15,042 nucleotides of DNA from Pseudomonadota bacterium (GTDB lineage: Bacteria; Pseudomonadota; Alphaproteobacteria; Caulobacterales; Aquidulcibacteraceae). Location: the NCBI GenBank assembly GCA_023410295.1, contig JAEYPY010000147.1, positions 1 through 15,042 on the forward strand, in the 5' to 3' direction. Below, piece by piece: positions 6,255-14,349 of this stretch. The notes below the pieces were generated by a model. That model was not told the DNA's origin and ran no database searches. It saw only the letters and a list, made by a program, of their open reading frames with translations. Position 1 is the stretch's first letter; each line of letters opens with the position of its first letter. A program made the translations under genes and the position numbers.

Positions 6255-7895
6255 ATGATCCGTACGCCTGTTCTAATCGTCGGCGGCGGACCGGTCGGGC
6301 TGACCTTGGCGATTGATCTCGCCCGCCGGGGACAATCCTGCATGCTGGTCGAGCAGCGCGATCAGGTCACCGCGCATCCAAAGGCGACGCTGCTCGGCGC
6401 GCGCTCGATGGAGTATTTTCGACGCTGGGGGCTCGAAGACCAGATCTTTGCCTCCACCATCAACACCGACTTGCCGTATTACATCGTGTTCGCGACGCGC
6501 TTGGCGCGTCAGGAGCTTTCGCGCTTCCGATCGCCTTCCATTCGTGAAATTCGAACGCGCAGTCCCGAGGCGATGGCGCGGTTTCGCGAACTTGCCTGGT
6601 CGCCCTACGGCAAGACGCAGATTGGTCAGCAGGCGCTTGAGCCCATTTTGCTTGAGGCTGCTGAAGCCTTGCCGGACATCGATCTCCGCCGCGGTTGGCG
6701 TTTCGAAACCTTTAGTCAAGACGCCGATGGCGTCACCGCCGAGATCACGCATATCGCGACGGGCCGGCGTGAAAGTGTGTGCGCTGGGTATCTGGCCGCG
6801 TGCGACGGCGGAGGCAGCACCGTGCGCCGCGCGCTCGGCATACGCTACAATGGTCGCGGCAAGATGCGCGCTAACGTGAGCTTGCTCTTCCGGAGCCCTG
6901 ATTTCCTCAAGGCGCATGGCAAGGGCGTCGCCAATCTCTACTTCACCTTTGCGCCCGACAGTTTCGGTGTTTTCACCGCCATCGATGGGAAAGAGATTTG
7001 GAACTACCAATACTATTTCATCGACCCGGCGAAGGCCGAGGCGCCGCTCGATCCGGAAGACGCGCTGCACCGCGCGATGGGAAAACCGTTCGAGTTCGAG
7101 CTGCTGCAGGTCACGCACTGGAACCATCACCAGTCGGTGGCGCGCAAGTGGCGCGAGGGGCGGGTGTTCTTGCTGGGAGACGCTGCACACTTGTTCGTTC
7201 CCACCGGCGGCGTCGGCATGAACACCGGCATTGGCGACGCGTGCGACTTGGCGTGGAAGCTGGACGCGGTGCTCAGCGGTTGGGGCGGGGAGGGGCTGCT
7301 GGAGTCCTACGAACTCGAGCGCAAACCGATCGCAATACGCAACTCACTAAGCTCGGCCGCCAACTCCGATCGCATCGATATGGTCATGGACGAAACCGAG
7401 GCGGATATCGATCGCGACGATGAGCTCGGAGTCGAAATGCGTGCGCGCCTTACGCGCAAGCTGCGCATTCTCTCGCGTCAGTTCAGCAGTGCTGGCGTGC
7501 ACCTCGGTTATCGCTACGTGGAGTCCCCAATCATCGTCGCGGATAATTCGCCGGAGCCCCCAGATGACACCGCTCAGGTGACGCCCTCCACTTGGCCGGG
7601 CTCGCGCGCGCCGCACGCTTGGTTGGACGAGGGCCACTCGATGCTCGATTTCTTCGGCGATGGTTTCGTGCTCGTCCGCTTCGGCGGGGCCGCCTCGCGC
7701 GATGAAGCGCTGGTGGCGGCCGCGGCGGCGGCGGGTGTGCCGCTCTCTCTTGTTGAATTGCAGGATCCGCGGCTGGCGCGGCTTTATGAGCGTCGCCTCG
7801 TCCTTGTGCGTCCCGACGGACACGTCGCATGGCGCGGCGAAAGCGCGCCAGACGATTGCACTGAATTGATCGCGACAGTGACGGGCAGAGCATGA
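6255..7895 (+). CDS. FAD-dependent aromatic hydroxylase-type monooxygenase (PheA/TfdB/MhpA family)
   Basis: A 546-residue class A flavoprotein monooxygenase. The dinucleotide-binding GxGxxG is VGGGPVG (G10, G12, G15) with E33 closing the first fold. The DG motif is in YLAACDGGGSTVRR (D184-G185), and the GD motif in RVFLLGDAAHLFVPTGGVGMNTG (G308-D309, ribose contact). A C-terminal thioredoxin-like domain begins about residue 450 (SRAPHAWLDEG), as in phenol 2-monooxygenase and MhpA. These enzymes use NAD(P)H and O2 to hydroxylate aromatic or heteroaromatic rings, and some cleave pyridine-type rings. ATG 6255 follows a strong AGGGAGG. Its stop overlaps the aldehyde dehydrogenase start by ATGA, so the two are co-translated. 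Operator 3 lies upstream. Substrate not determinable. Confidence 0.9.
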   Translation: MIRTPVLIVGGGPVGLTLAIDLARRGQSCMLVEQRDQVTAHPKATLLGARSMEYFRRWGLEDQIFASTINTDLPYYIVFATRLARQELSRFRSPSIREIRTRSPEAMARFRELAWSPYGKTQIGQQALEPILLEAAEALPDIDLRRGWRFETFSQDADGVTAEITHIATGRRESVCAGYLAACDGGGSTVRRALGIRYNGRGKMRANVSLLFRSPDFLKAHGKGVANLYFTFAPDSFGVFTAIDGKEIWNYQYYFIDPAKAEAPLDPEDALHRAMGKPFEFELLQVTHWNHHQSVARKWREGRVFLLGDAAHLFVPTGGVGMNTGIGDACDLAWKLDAVLSGWGGEGLLESYELERKPIAIRNSLSSAANSDRIDMVMDETEADIDRDDELGVEMRARLTRKLRILSRQFSSAGVHLGYRYVESPIIVADNSPEPPDDTAQVTPSTWPGSRAPHAWLDEGHSMLDFFGDGFVLVRFGGAASRDEALVAAAAAAGVPLSLVELQDPRLARLYERRLVLVRPDGHVAWRGESAPDDCTELIATVTGRA

Positions 7896-9358
7896 GCATC
7901 CACTTCGACCCCAACTCGGTTCCGGCGCCGGACTATCATTTCATCGGCGGCGCACGCGTCAGCGAAGGGCGCCTGGCGGACGTGCGGCGTCCATCTGACG
8001 GCGCCGTTCATGGCGGCTTGCGGTTGGGTGATGAAGGCTTGGTCGACCGCGCCGTGAAGGCTGGCGCGGCTGCGCAAAAGGCTTGGTCAAAAGCGCCGCC
8101 CCGGGCGCGTGCACGAGTGCTGCACGCCTGGGCTAATCTGATCGACGCCCGTCGTGACGAAATTGCACAGCTCGAATCGGTGGTGTCCTCGCGCTTCTAC
8201 GTCGAGGCGCAAGCAGTAGACGTCGCCAACAGCGCCGAATGGATTCGATATTATGCAGAGTGCTGCGACAAACTCGATGGCGCAACTCTACCGACGGGCG
8301 AGGACGCGCTCGGCCTTGTCGTAAGCGAACCTTACGGCGTCGTTGGCGCTATTTCACCGTGGAATTTTCCGCTGATCCTGGCGATCTGGAAGGTGGCGCC
8401 GGCGCTGGCGGCCGGCAATGCGGTGGTGCTGAAGCCTTCAGAATTGACGCCGTATTCCGCGGTGCGCGTTGCCGAACTTGCGGTCGAAGCAGGTGTGCCG
8501 GCTGGCCTATTCAATGTCGTGCAAGGCGACGGCCCTGGCGTCGGCAGCGCGATCGTGCGCCATCCGCAAGTCGGTTTCGTCGCCTTCACTGGTTCGACGC
8601 AGACCGGGCGCAAGTTGATGGCCGACGCCGCCGCTTCTGGACCAAAACCTGTCGGACTCGAATTGGGCGGCAAAGGCGCGCAGCTGGTTTTGCGGAACGC
8701 CGCCGATCTTGACGCTTTGGCCGAACAGGTTGCCTGGGGCGTTACGCGCAATGCCGGCCAACTCTGCTACGCCGGCAGCCGCCTCATCGTGCATCGCGCT
8801 CATCGCGCTGCACTCGTCGATAAGATTGCATCGCGCTTTGCCGGGCTTCAGCCGGGGGCGACTTGGGCCAAGCAAGCAAGTTTGCCGCCTATCTTGAACG
8901 AAAAGCAGGCTGCGCGCATCGAGGGCATTGTCCGCGAGGCGTGTGACAGCGGCGCTGTCGCCAGGTGTGGAGGCGCGCGCATGGAGGGCGGCGGCGCAGG
9001 CGCCTGGTACGCGCCGACCATCCTTGAGAATGTCGATGCGGGCATGCGCGCAGTTCGGGAGGAAATTTTCGGCCCGGTGCTGACCGTGCAGAGCTTCGAG
9101 GACGATGAGGAGGGGTTCGCGCTGGCCGATCACCCGGATTATGGTCTCTCGGTCTCTGTCTATACGCGCGATCTAAAAGAAGCAGTAGCTGCCGCGCGTC
9201 GACTACAGGCCGGAACGGTTTGGGTGAACACGTGGGGACGCAAGCCAGACTTCACGGCGCCGTTCGGTGGCTGGAAGCAATCGGGCTTTGGCAAGGAAGC
9301 AGGCAAAGCGGGGTACGAAAAGTATCTGCGCCAGAAAACGATCTGGTTCGACCTTTAA
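7892..9358 (+). CDS. NAD(P)-dependent aldehyde dehydrogenase
   Basis: A 488-residue member of the aldehyde dehydrogenase superfamily with all key residues: N158 in SPWNFP, K181 in LKPSELTP, G-rich FTGSTQTG (232-239), E257 in LELGGKGA, nucleophile C292 in NAGQLCYAG, and E392 in EEIFGP. It would oxidise an aldehyde, probably a semialdehyde made downstream of the co-transcribed FAD monooxygenase, to the acid. Start ATG 7892 overlaps the previous stop (ATGA). The TAA stop at 9356-9358 is interlocked with the stop of the opposing LeuD-like gene over TTAA. The catalytic set is complete, so it is expected to be active. Which aldehyde is unknown. Confidence 0.93.
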   Translation: MSIHFDPNSVPAPDYHFIGGARVSEGRLADVRRPSDGAVHGGLRLGDEGLVDRAVKAGAAAQKAWSKAPPRARARVLHAWANLIDARRDEIAQLESVVSSRFYVEAQAVDVANSAEWIRYYAECCDKLDGATLPTGEDALGLVVSEPYGVVGAISPWNFPLILAIWKVAPALAAGNAVVLKPSELTPYSAVRVAELAVEAGVPAGLFNVVQGDGPGVGSAIVRHPQVGFVAFTGSTQTGRKLMADAAASGPKPVGLELGGKGAQLVLRNAADLDALAEQVAWGVTRNAGQLCYAGSRLIVHRAHRAALVDKIASRFAGLQPGATWAKQASLPPILNEKQAARIEGIVREACDSGAVARCGGARMEGGGAGAWYAPTILENVDAGMRAVREEIFGPVLTVQSFEDDEEGFALADHPDYGLSVSVYTRDLKEAVAAARRLQAGTVWVNTWGRKPDFTAPFGGWKQSGFGKEAGKAGYEKYLRQKTIWFDL

Positions 9359-9993
9359 AGGTCAGCCCCAAACGAGAAGATCCAAGGCCGTTCACGCTCC
9401 GCGCGCTCGCGCTGCGCGGTGATCTCTGCATCGTGCAAAAGCGTTAAGTCAATTGCGTCGTAGCCATTGATGAGCATCTGGCGCGGTTCATCCGGCATCG
9501 TGAAGGCGAACTCGGCGCCGTCGGCACAGCGAATCGTTCCCGTACACAAATCGATCTCAAGGCGTGGCCCGCTTGCCTCCATGTGCTCGCTCAGCGCCAG
9601 TATCTCCGCTTCACCAAGAACAATGGGCGCAATGCTGTTGCGAATGCAATTGCCATAGAAGATGGCGTTGAAGCTGGGTGCGATCACCGCACGAAATCCG
9701 TACTCATGCATCGCCCAAACCGCATGCTCGCGGCTGGAACCGCAGCCAAAGTTGGGCCCCGCCAACAGGATCGTGGCGCCTGCGTAGCGTGTTTGATTGA
9801 GAACGAAGTCCGGATTGGGCGCCCGCGCGTCGATATCGGTATAGCGCCAGCCCGCGAACATGCCGTCCGCCAAGCCTTGCTTGGTGGTGGTGCGAATCTC
9901 GCGCGATGGGATGATCACATCCGTATCGATGTTGGCGCGCAACAGCGGCGCCGCGACGCCCGCGACGACCGGCATGGGCGTGCGCGCGCTCAT
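9355..9993 (-). CDS. LeuD-like small (swivel) subunit of an aconitase-family hydro-lyase
   Basis: At 212 residues this matches the E. coli-type LeuD length and architecture: RANIDTDVIIP (19-29), PNPDFVLNQTRYAGATILLAGPNFGCGSSREH split across 60-90 with the conserved GCGSSREH loop, and IAPSFNAIFYGN (104-115). LeuD pairs with LeuC to isomerise isopropylmalate; relatives hydrate maleate, citraconate or dimethylmaleate. The substrate-contact stretch after DTDVIIP reads SREIRTTTKQGLADGMF, not the QFLxxxxRTGxG seen in leucine-biosynthetic LeuD, which argues for another substrate. It overlaps the end of the LeuC-like gene by 4 bases. No leuA or leuB is nearby; the operon partner is a CoA-transferase, which favours a catabolic role. 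Confidence 0.87.
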   Translation of the reverse strand: MSARTPMPVVAGVAAPLLRANIDTDVIIPSREIRTTTKQGLADGMFAGWRYTDIDARAPNPDFVLNQTRYAGATILLAGPNFGCGSSREHAVWAMHEYGFRAVIAPSFNAIFYGNCIRNSIAPIVLGEAEILALSEHMEASGPRLEIDLCTGTIRCADGAEFAFTMPDEPRQMLINGYDAIDLTLLHDAEITAQRERAERERPWIFSFGADL

Positions 9994-11399
9994 GTGCTCG
10001 CCTCAAGCTTGCGCGGATCGGCGATCGCGCCGGCGAGCGCTGACGCCGCCACGACGGCTGGCGAGGCAAGATGCGTGCGTGTCTGCGGGCCCTGACGATT
10101 CTCGAAATTTCGATTGGTGGAGCTAATCACGCGCGCTTTAGGCGCAAAGCTTTCGCCGCCCGCAAAGAAACACATCGAGCAGCCAGACTCGCGCCATTCA
10201 AAGCCGGCGTCTGTGAACGCCTTGTCCAAGCCCTCAGCTTCTGCCTGCTGCTTCACCTGGCTCGATCCGGGCACGCAGATGGCCTTGACGCCAGCAGCTA
10301 TCTTGCGCCCTCTCAAAATCGCGGCCGCGGCGCGAAGATCGCTGATGCGGCTATTGGTGCAAGAGCCGATGAAGGCGGCGTCAATCTTCAAACCTTCGAG
10401 TGTGTCGCCGGTATCAAGCCCCATGTAATCAAGGCCGCGCCGATAACTTTCATTGCTCTCGCGCGAAGCGACTACCTCATAGGGCGGCACGCACGCGTTG
10501 ATCGGAGACGCCTGTTGCGGGGATACCCCCCAAGTAACCATCGGCCCAACATCGGCCGCATCAATGACGATGTCGCGATCGAACACGGCGTCCGGGTCGG
10601 TTCGCAGCGTCCGCCAATAGGCTAATGCCGCGTCCCATCGCGCGCCTTTCGGTGCGTATGGGCGATCCTTGAGATAGGCGAAGGTTTTTTCGTCCGCCGC
10701 GATAATCGCGCTGAAGGCTGACAACTCGGCGGCCATGTTGCACAGCGTCATCCGCGCTTCCATTTCCAGCGCTTCGATCGCCGTGCCGCAATATTCGATC
10801 GCGCAGCCCTTGCCGCCGCCCGCAGAGAGCGCCGCAAGGATGTGCAGCGCCAAGTCCTTGACTGTGACGCTGTCGCCGAGAACGCCATCAACGCGGATGC
10901 GCATGTTGCCTGGCTTGGTCACTCGCAACACGCCCGTGGCCAGTGCATGCTCGGCTTCCGAAGAGCCGATACCCCATGCGAGCGCGCCCATTGCCCCTTG
11001 CGTACAGGTGTGGCTATCCGGCGCGACCAACGTCACGCCCGGTTGCACGATGCCTTGTTCAGGCGACACGACATGCACGATTCCTTGGCGCGGATCGCCG
11101 ATGTCGAACAGTTCAATGTTCGCGCGTGCGCATTCTTCGCGGAAGGTGCGGATGAAGTCCTGCCCGGTGGGCATGATGGTCTTGTCGGTGCGGCCCGGGA
11201 ATGTGTCGACCACGTGATCCATGATGCCGAACACGCGCTCGGCGCCGCGCACCGTGCGACCGCTCTCGCGTAGGCTGGCGAGCGCCACGCCGCCGGTGCG
11301 CTCGTGCAAAAGGATGCGATCGATCGCCAGAAGCGTGACGTCGCCCAACGTCTTTGCGCTATGCTCGGCCCAGATTTTGTCGACCAGAGTCAGACCCAT
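9990..11399 (-). CDS. LeuC-like large (4Fe-4S) subunit of an aconitase-family hydro-lyase
   Basis: A 469-residue protein of LeuC length. It carries VAPDSHTCTQGAMGALAWG (125-143) and the three cluster cysteines C347 (FIGSCTNSR), C407 and C410 (SGCSMC). The C-terminal STNRNFENRQG and RTHLASPAVV segments are family hallmarks. After GCSMC, where LeuC normally has LAMNPD, this protein has FFAGGE, an unusual change at the active site rim. ATG 11399 is preferred over the longer in-frame opening to 11576 because it matches LeuC's usual N-terminus and follows GGAG; the extension would overlap the upstream gene. It is 13 bases downstream of the CoA-transferase stop. A substrate such as citraconate, maleate or an alkylmalate is inferred from context rather than shown. 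Confidence 0.88.
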   Translation of the reverse strand: MGLTLVDKIWAEHSAKTLGDVTLLAIDRILLHERTGGVALASLRESGRTVRGAERVFGIMDHVVDTFPGRTDKTIMPTGQDFIRTFREECARANIELFDIGDPRQGIVHVVSPEQGIVQPGVTLVAPDSHTCTQGAMGALAWGIGSSEAEHALATGVLRVTKPGNMRIRVDGVLGDSVTVKDLALHILAALSAGGGKGCAIEYCGTAIEALEMEARMTLCNMAAELSAFSAIIAADEKTFAYLKDRPYAPKGARWDAALAYWRTLRTDPDAVFDRDIVIDAADVGPMVTWGVSPQQASPINACVPPYEVVASRESNESYRRGLDYMGLDTGDTLEGLKIDAAFIGSCTNSRISDLRAAAAILRGRKIAAGVKAICVPGSSQVKQQAEAEGLDKAFTDAGFEWRESGCSMCFFAGGESFAPKARVISSTNRNFENRQGPQTRTHLASPAVVAASALAGAIADPRKLEAST

Positions 11400-11412
11400 C
11401 CGCGTCGCTCCG

Positions 11413-12582
11413 TCAGTCTTCGAGCAGGATGTTATTGTCCTGTCCGGGCGCGGGCGGATCGTTCCATGCGGGCGGACGCTTGCGATTGAACTCGATCGGC
11501 AGCGCCGGCAAGCGCGCCCGGCGCGCATCGGGATGGCCGGGGTGCGGTATGACGGTTTCGGTGAAACCGCCCGCATTGAGATGCGGATCGTCCAGCAGAT
11601 CCATCGGCGTGGAGACGGGCGCGAACGGCAGGCCGATACGCTCCATTGTCGCTAGCAGCGTGGCTTTTTCCATGGTTTTGAAAAGCGGGCGCAGGCGGCC
11701 GAGGATGCGGTCACGCGCAACGATGCGCTGATTGTTCTGCGCCAACGTTTCGTCCGCAGCGAAATCGTCGAGGCCGAAGGCTTCGCACAGCGTGCGCCAC
11801 TGCGCGTCGCTGACGACGCCGATGAACACTTGATCGCCCTGGCTGGTCTCAAAGAGATCGTAGATGGCCCAGGCCGAAGTGCGTTCGGTCATGGGCGGGG
11901 GCGCGATGCCTGTTAGCACGCCTTGGGCAATGTGCTGTCCCACCATGAAGGCGGTGGTTTCGAACAGCGAACACTGCACATTCTGGCCCTGGCCGGTGCG
12001 ATGACGCTGCTCCAAAGCGGCCAGGATGCCGATCACGCCGAACATCCCGCCAGTCACATCAATCACGGAGGCGCCCGCGCGGAGCGGACGACCTTTTGGG
12101 CCTGTCATGTAGGCAAGCCCGCCCATCATCTGCGCCACTTCATCAAGCGCCGTGCGTTCCTCATAAGGGCCGCTGAGAAAGCCTTTTGCGGCGCAAAAGA
12201 TGAGGCGTGGGTTGGTCTTGCTCAGCGCGTTGTAACCGAGGCCCAAGCGGTCGAGCGTGCCGGTGCGAAAGTTCTCGATCACTACGTCCGCGCCATCGAT
12301 CAGCCGGCGCGCAGCAGCGAGGCCGGCTTCCGACTTGAGGTTTAGGGTCACGCTTTTCTTGTTGCGATTGTACATCGCGAAATAGCCTGCGCCGGAGCCT
12401 TTGAGACGGCGGGTCTGATCGCCGTCCTCCGGCTCAACGCGGATCACTTCCGCGCCCATGTCGGCCATCATCAGGCCGATACATGGGCCCATCACCATGT
12501 GGGTGAATTCGATGACACGGAGCCCGTGCAGCGGCGCTTCGGTGCGCGGCAATGGCTCGGCGGCAGGCATGCTAGGCTCCAT
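11413..12582 (-). CDS. Class III CoA-transferase (CaiB/BaiF family)
   Basis: A 389-residue CaiB/BaiF-type protein. Typical stretches are LHGLRVIEFTHMVMGP (18-33), ADMGAEVIRVEPEDGD (40-55), NRNKKSVTLNLKS (72-84), VVIENFRTGTLDRLGLGY (100-117), and RTALDEVAQMMGG, with D147 in the position of the catalytic Asp that forms an aspartyl-CoA thioester. VIDVTGGMFGVIGILAAL follows. Such enzymes move CoA between a CoA donor and a carboxylic acid. It leads the operon with the LeuC/LeuD-like genes, so the acid made by that hydratase may be its acceptor. The start at 12582 has a weak upstream signal; ATG 12570 (Met5) has a well-placed GGAG and may be the true start. Operator 4 lies 24 bases upstream. Confidence 0.88.
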   Translation of the reverse strand: MEPSMPAAEPLPRTEAPLHGLRVIEFTHMVMGPCIGLMMADMGAEVIRVEPEDGDQTRRLKGSGAGYFAMYNRNKKSVTLNLKSEAGLAAARRLIDGADVVIENFRTGTLDRLGLGYNALSKTNPRLIFCAAKGFLSGPYEERTALDEVAQMMGGLAYMTGPKGRPLRAGASVIDVTGGMFGVIGILAALEQRHRTGQGQNVQCSLFETTAFMVGQHIAQGVLTGIAPPPMTERTSAWAIYDLFETSQGDQVFIGVVSDAQWRTLCEAFGLDDFAADETLAQNNQRIVARDRILGRLRPLFKTMEKATLLATMERIGLPFAPVSTPMDLLDDPHLNAGGFTETVIPHPGHPDARRARLPALPIEFNRKRPPAWNDPPAPGQDNNILLED

Positions 12583-12605
12583 CGTGGATGAAGCGCCTTG
12601 TTAGC

Positions 12606-12627
12606 CTAGTTCTAATGATATAACAAC
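12606..12627. promoter_or_regulatory. Putative operator 4 (shared 22-base dyad)
   Basis: On the minus strand it starts GTTGTTATAT and ends TTAGAACTAG; 15 of 22 positions match operator 2 in its own orientation. It lies in the 75-base divergent gap between the CoA-transferase and the lyase, where one bound protein could control both. Confidence 0.55.
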
Positions 12628-12657
12628 AGTACGTGTGAGAGAAGGCGGGTTTGCACT

Positions 12658-13596
12658 TTGACGCGACGCGTAACCATCAGCGAAGTCGGCCCGCGCGATG
12701 GGCTCCAGAGCATCAGCCATATTCTCACGCTGGAGCAGAAGCTCGCGTGGATCGAGGCAGAGGCGGCCGCCGGCGTCACCGAGATTGAGGTTGGGTCATT
12801 TGTACCTGCGAAGCTGCTGCCACAACTGGCGGACACCGGAGAAGTTGTCCGCCGCGCGCGGGAAATTCCCGGGTTGACCGTCGCCGTCCTCGTGCCGAAC
12901 GCTAAGGGCGGTGCCGCAGCGATCGAAGCGGGCGCGCACAAGCTGACCATCCCCTTGTCCGTCAGCGAGACACACAGTCTCCGCAACGTACGCCGTACGC
13001 ACGAGCAGATGATCGACGAGGCGCGGGAGATCAGCTCCATGATCGCCGCGCTGCCCAAAGAGCGGCGTCCGCACTTCGAGGGTTCGCTCTCCACGGTGTT
13101 CGGCTGCACGCTGGAGGGGCCCATTCCGGACGAACAGATTCTTCGTCTTGCCGTGCGTTTGCGTGAGGCGGGCTGCGACGAGATCGGCCTCTCCGACACG
13201 ACGGGATACGCCAACCCCGCCCAAGTGCGCCGCCTCATCCGGTTAGTGCGCGGCGCAGTGGGGCAGGAGGCTGTGACTGGGCTTCATCTTCACAACACCC
13301 GCGGGCTTGGCCTCGCCAATGTCATGGCCGGGCTGGATGAAGGCATCACCACGTTCGACAGTTCGCTCGGCGGACTCGGCGGTTGCCCGTTTGCGCCGGG
13401 TGCGAGCGGTAATATCGTCACCGAAGATCTGGTGTTCATGCTCGAGGCGATGGGCATCGACACCGGCGTCGATTTCGAGGGGCTGATGAAGGCGCGCGCT
13501 ATTCTGCGCGCCGCGCTCAACCCGGAGGAGCCTCTCTACGGCTTCAGCCCTGACGCCGGCTTGCCCTTGGGTTTCACCTACGCCGCTGCGCGTTGA
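12658..13596 (+). CDS. HMG-CoA lyase-family protein (HMGL-like TIM barrel)
   Basis: A 312-residue HMGL-like lyase with an intact active site: ISEVGPRDGLQ (R13, D14), SVSETHSLRN (101-110), metal-binding H210 and H212 in GLHLHNTRG, and the mobile-loop C243 in GLGGCPFAPGASGN. These enzymes split a 3-hydroxy-3-methyl-acyl-CoA by a retro-Claisen reaction to acetyl-CoA plus a keto acid, using a divalent metal. The start is TTG 12658: no ATG or GTG lies in frame between the upstream stop at 12616 and this codon, and AAGGCGGG sits upstream. Divergent from the CoA-transferase and sharing operator 4, it probably cleaves the CoA thioester made by that operon; HMG-CoA or citramalyl-CoA are possible. A role in leucine degradation is the main alternative, but liu/ivd-type neighbours are absent here. 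Confidence 0.88.
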   Translation: MTRRVTISEVGPRDGLQSISHILTLEQKLAWIEAEAAAGVTEIEVGSFVPAKLLPQLADTGEVVRRAREIPGLTVAVLVPNAKGGAAAIEAGAHKLTIPLSVSETHSLRNVRRTHEQMIDEAREISSMIAALPKERRPHFEGSLSTVFGCTLEGPIPDEQILRLAVRLREAGCDEIGLSDTTGYANPAQVRRLIRLVRGAVGQEAVTGLHLHNTRGLGLANVMAGLDEGITTFDSSLGGLGGCPFAPGASGNIVTEDLVFMLEAMGIDTGVDFEGLMKARAILRAALNPEEPLYGFSPDAGLPLGFTYAAAR

Positions 13597-13617
13597 CCCG
13601 CTGTGCTTGTTCTCCTC

Positions 13618-13648
13618 AAGCGCGCGATGCTGACCGATGCTCGCGCTT
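13618..13648. terminator. Weak hairpin between convergent genes
   Basis: AAGCGCG (13618-13624) pairs with CGCGCTT (13642-13648) around a 17-base loop, between the ends of the lyase and XRE-cupin genes and touching the latter's stop codon. No T-run follows on the plus strand, so terminator function is uncertain. Confidence 0.3.
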
Positions 13649-14339
13649 ATTCCCAGCGTGGGTCGGTGATGCTGAAGAGCACGCGGGCGGGGCCGGGGCC
13701 GGCTGTGAGCACGGCGTGGGGCGTGGTTGAATCGAACTGGATGCTGTCGCCGGTTTCGAGCGTCAGCGGCGCGTAATACTCGGTCTCCACGACCACTGCG
13801 CCTTCCACGACGAGCAGGAATTCCTCGCCTGGATGCGTGACGAACGGCCCATGCTCATCGAGCGTGCGCGCTTTCACGCTGGCAAAGCCCGCCACCATTT
13901 TGCGGTAGAGAAACTCGGTGCAGAGATATTCGTACTCGCCGTTGTTCTGCGTGACGCGATGGCCTTCGCCGCGGCGCGTCACGCTGCGCCAGCCGGTGGC
14001 GTTGGTCGGCGGATGAACGCGCGGTGTCTCCGGCGAGACCATGCGGTTGACGATCTGGGTGAAGTCGGTGTCGAGGGCGCGGGCGAGGGCGTGCGCGCGA
14101 TCGAACGAAAGCGTGATCTGTCCGGTCTCGACCCGCGAGAGCGCCGATTGTGAAATCTTGGAGCGCTCACTCAAATCTTTCAGCGTCCAGCCGCGCTCGG
14201 TGCGCAGCCGTCTGATGGCGGAGCCGAACGAGGCTTGATCGAACGGGACTTCCTCCACCGGCGCTTCGCGCGGTTCGGGGCGGCCTTCGGCGCCGCCGCC
14301 GCTCAGCACCAGGTGGTTTCTCAGCTCGCGCACATCCAT
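13647..14339 (-). CDS. XRE-family transcriptional regulator with C-terminal cupin domain
   Basis: This 230-residue protein has an N-terminal Cro/cI-type helix-turn-helix (about 38-92, IRRLRTERGWTLKDLSERS then SQSALSRVETGQ) and a C-terminal cupin (about 145-226) with H169-P-G-E-E and H208 in the usual metal-site positions. XRE-cupin regulators such as PuuR commonly sense small molecules (amines, amino acids, peptides) through the cupin. ATG 14339 is chosen over the TTG at 14381, which would lie inside the upstream gene; the gap from the epimerase stop is 10 bases, suggesting an operon. A low-complexity stretch of about 30 residues (Gly/Glu/Pro rich) precedes the HTH. It is the only regulator in view and so the candidate for the shared dyad, but this is unproven. 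Confidence 0.9.
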   Translation of the reverse strand: MDVRELRNHLVLSGGGAEGRPEPREAPVEEVPFDQASFGSAIRRLRTERGWTLKDLSERSKISQSALSRVETGQITLSFDRAHALARALDTDFTQIVNRMVSPETPRVHPPTNATGWRSVTRRGEGHRVTQNNGEYEYLCTEFLYRKMVAGFASVKARTLDEHGPFVTHPGEEFLLVVEGAVVVETEYYAPLTLETGDSIQFDSTTPHAVLTAGPGPARVLFSITDPRWE

Positions 14340-14349
14340 GCGGGTCGCC

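Noticed and set aside
6273..7190. A 305-codon minus-strand frame opposite the FAD monooxygenase
   Set aside because: Shadow of a strongly supported gene; no family motifs and no plausible ribosome site.
11400..11576. Extended N-terminus of the LeuC-like gene
   Set aside because: The extra 59 residues are arginine/serine-rich, overlap the CoA-transferase gene, and are absent from LeuC proteins of normal length.
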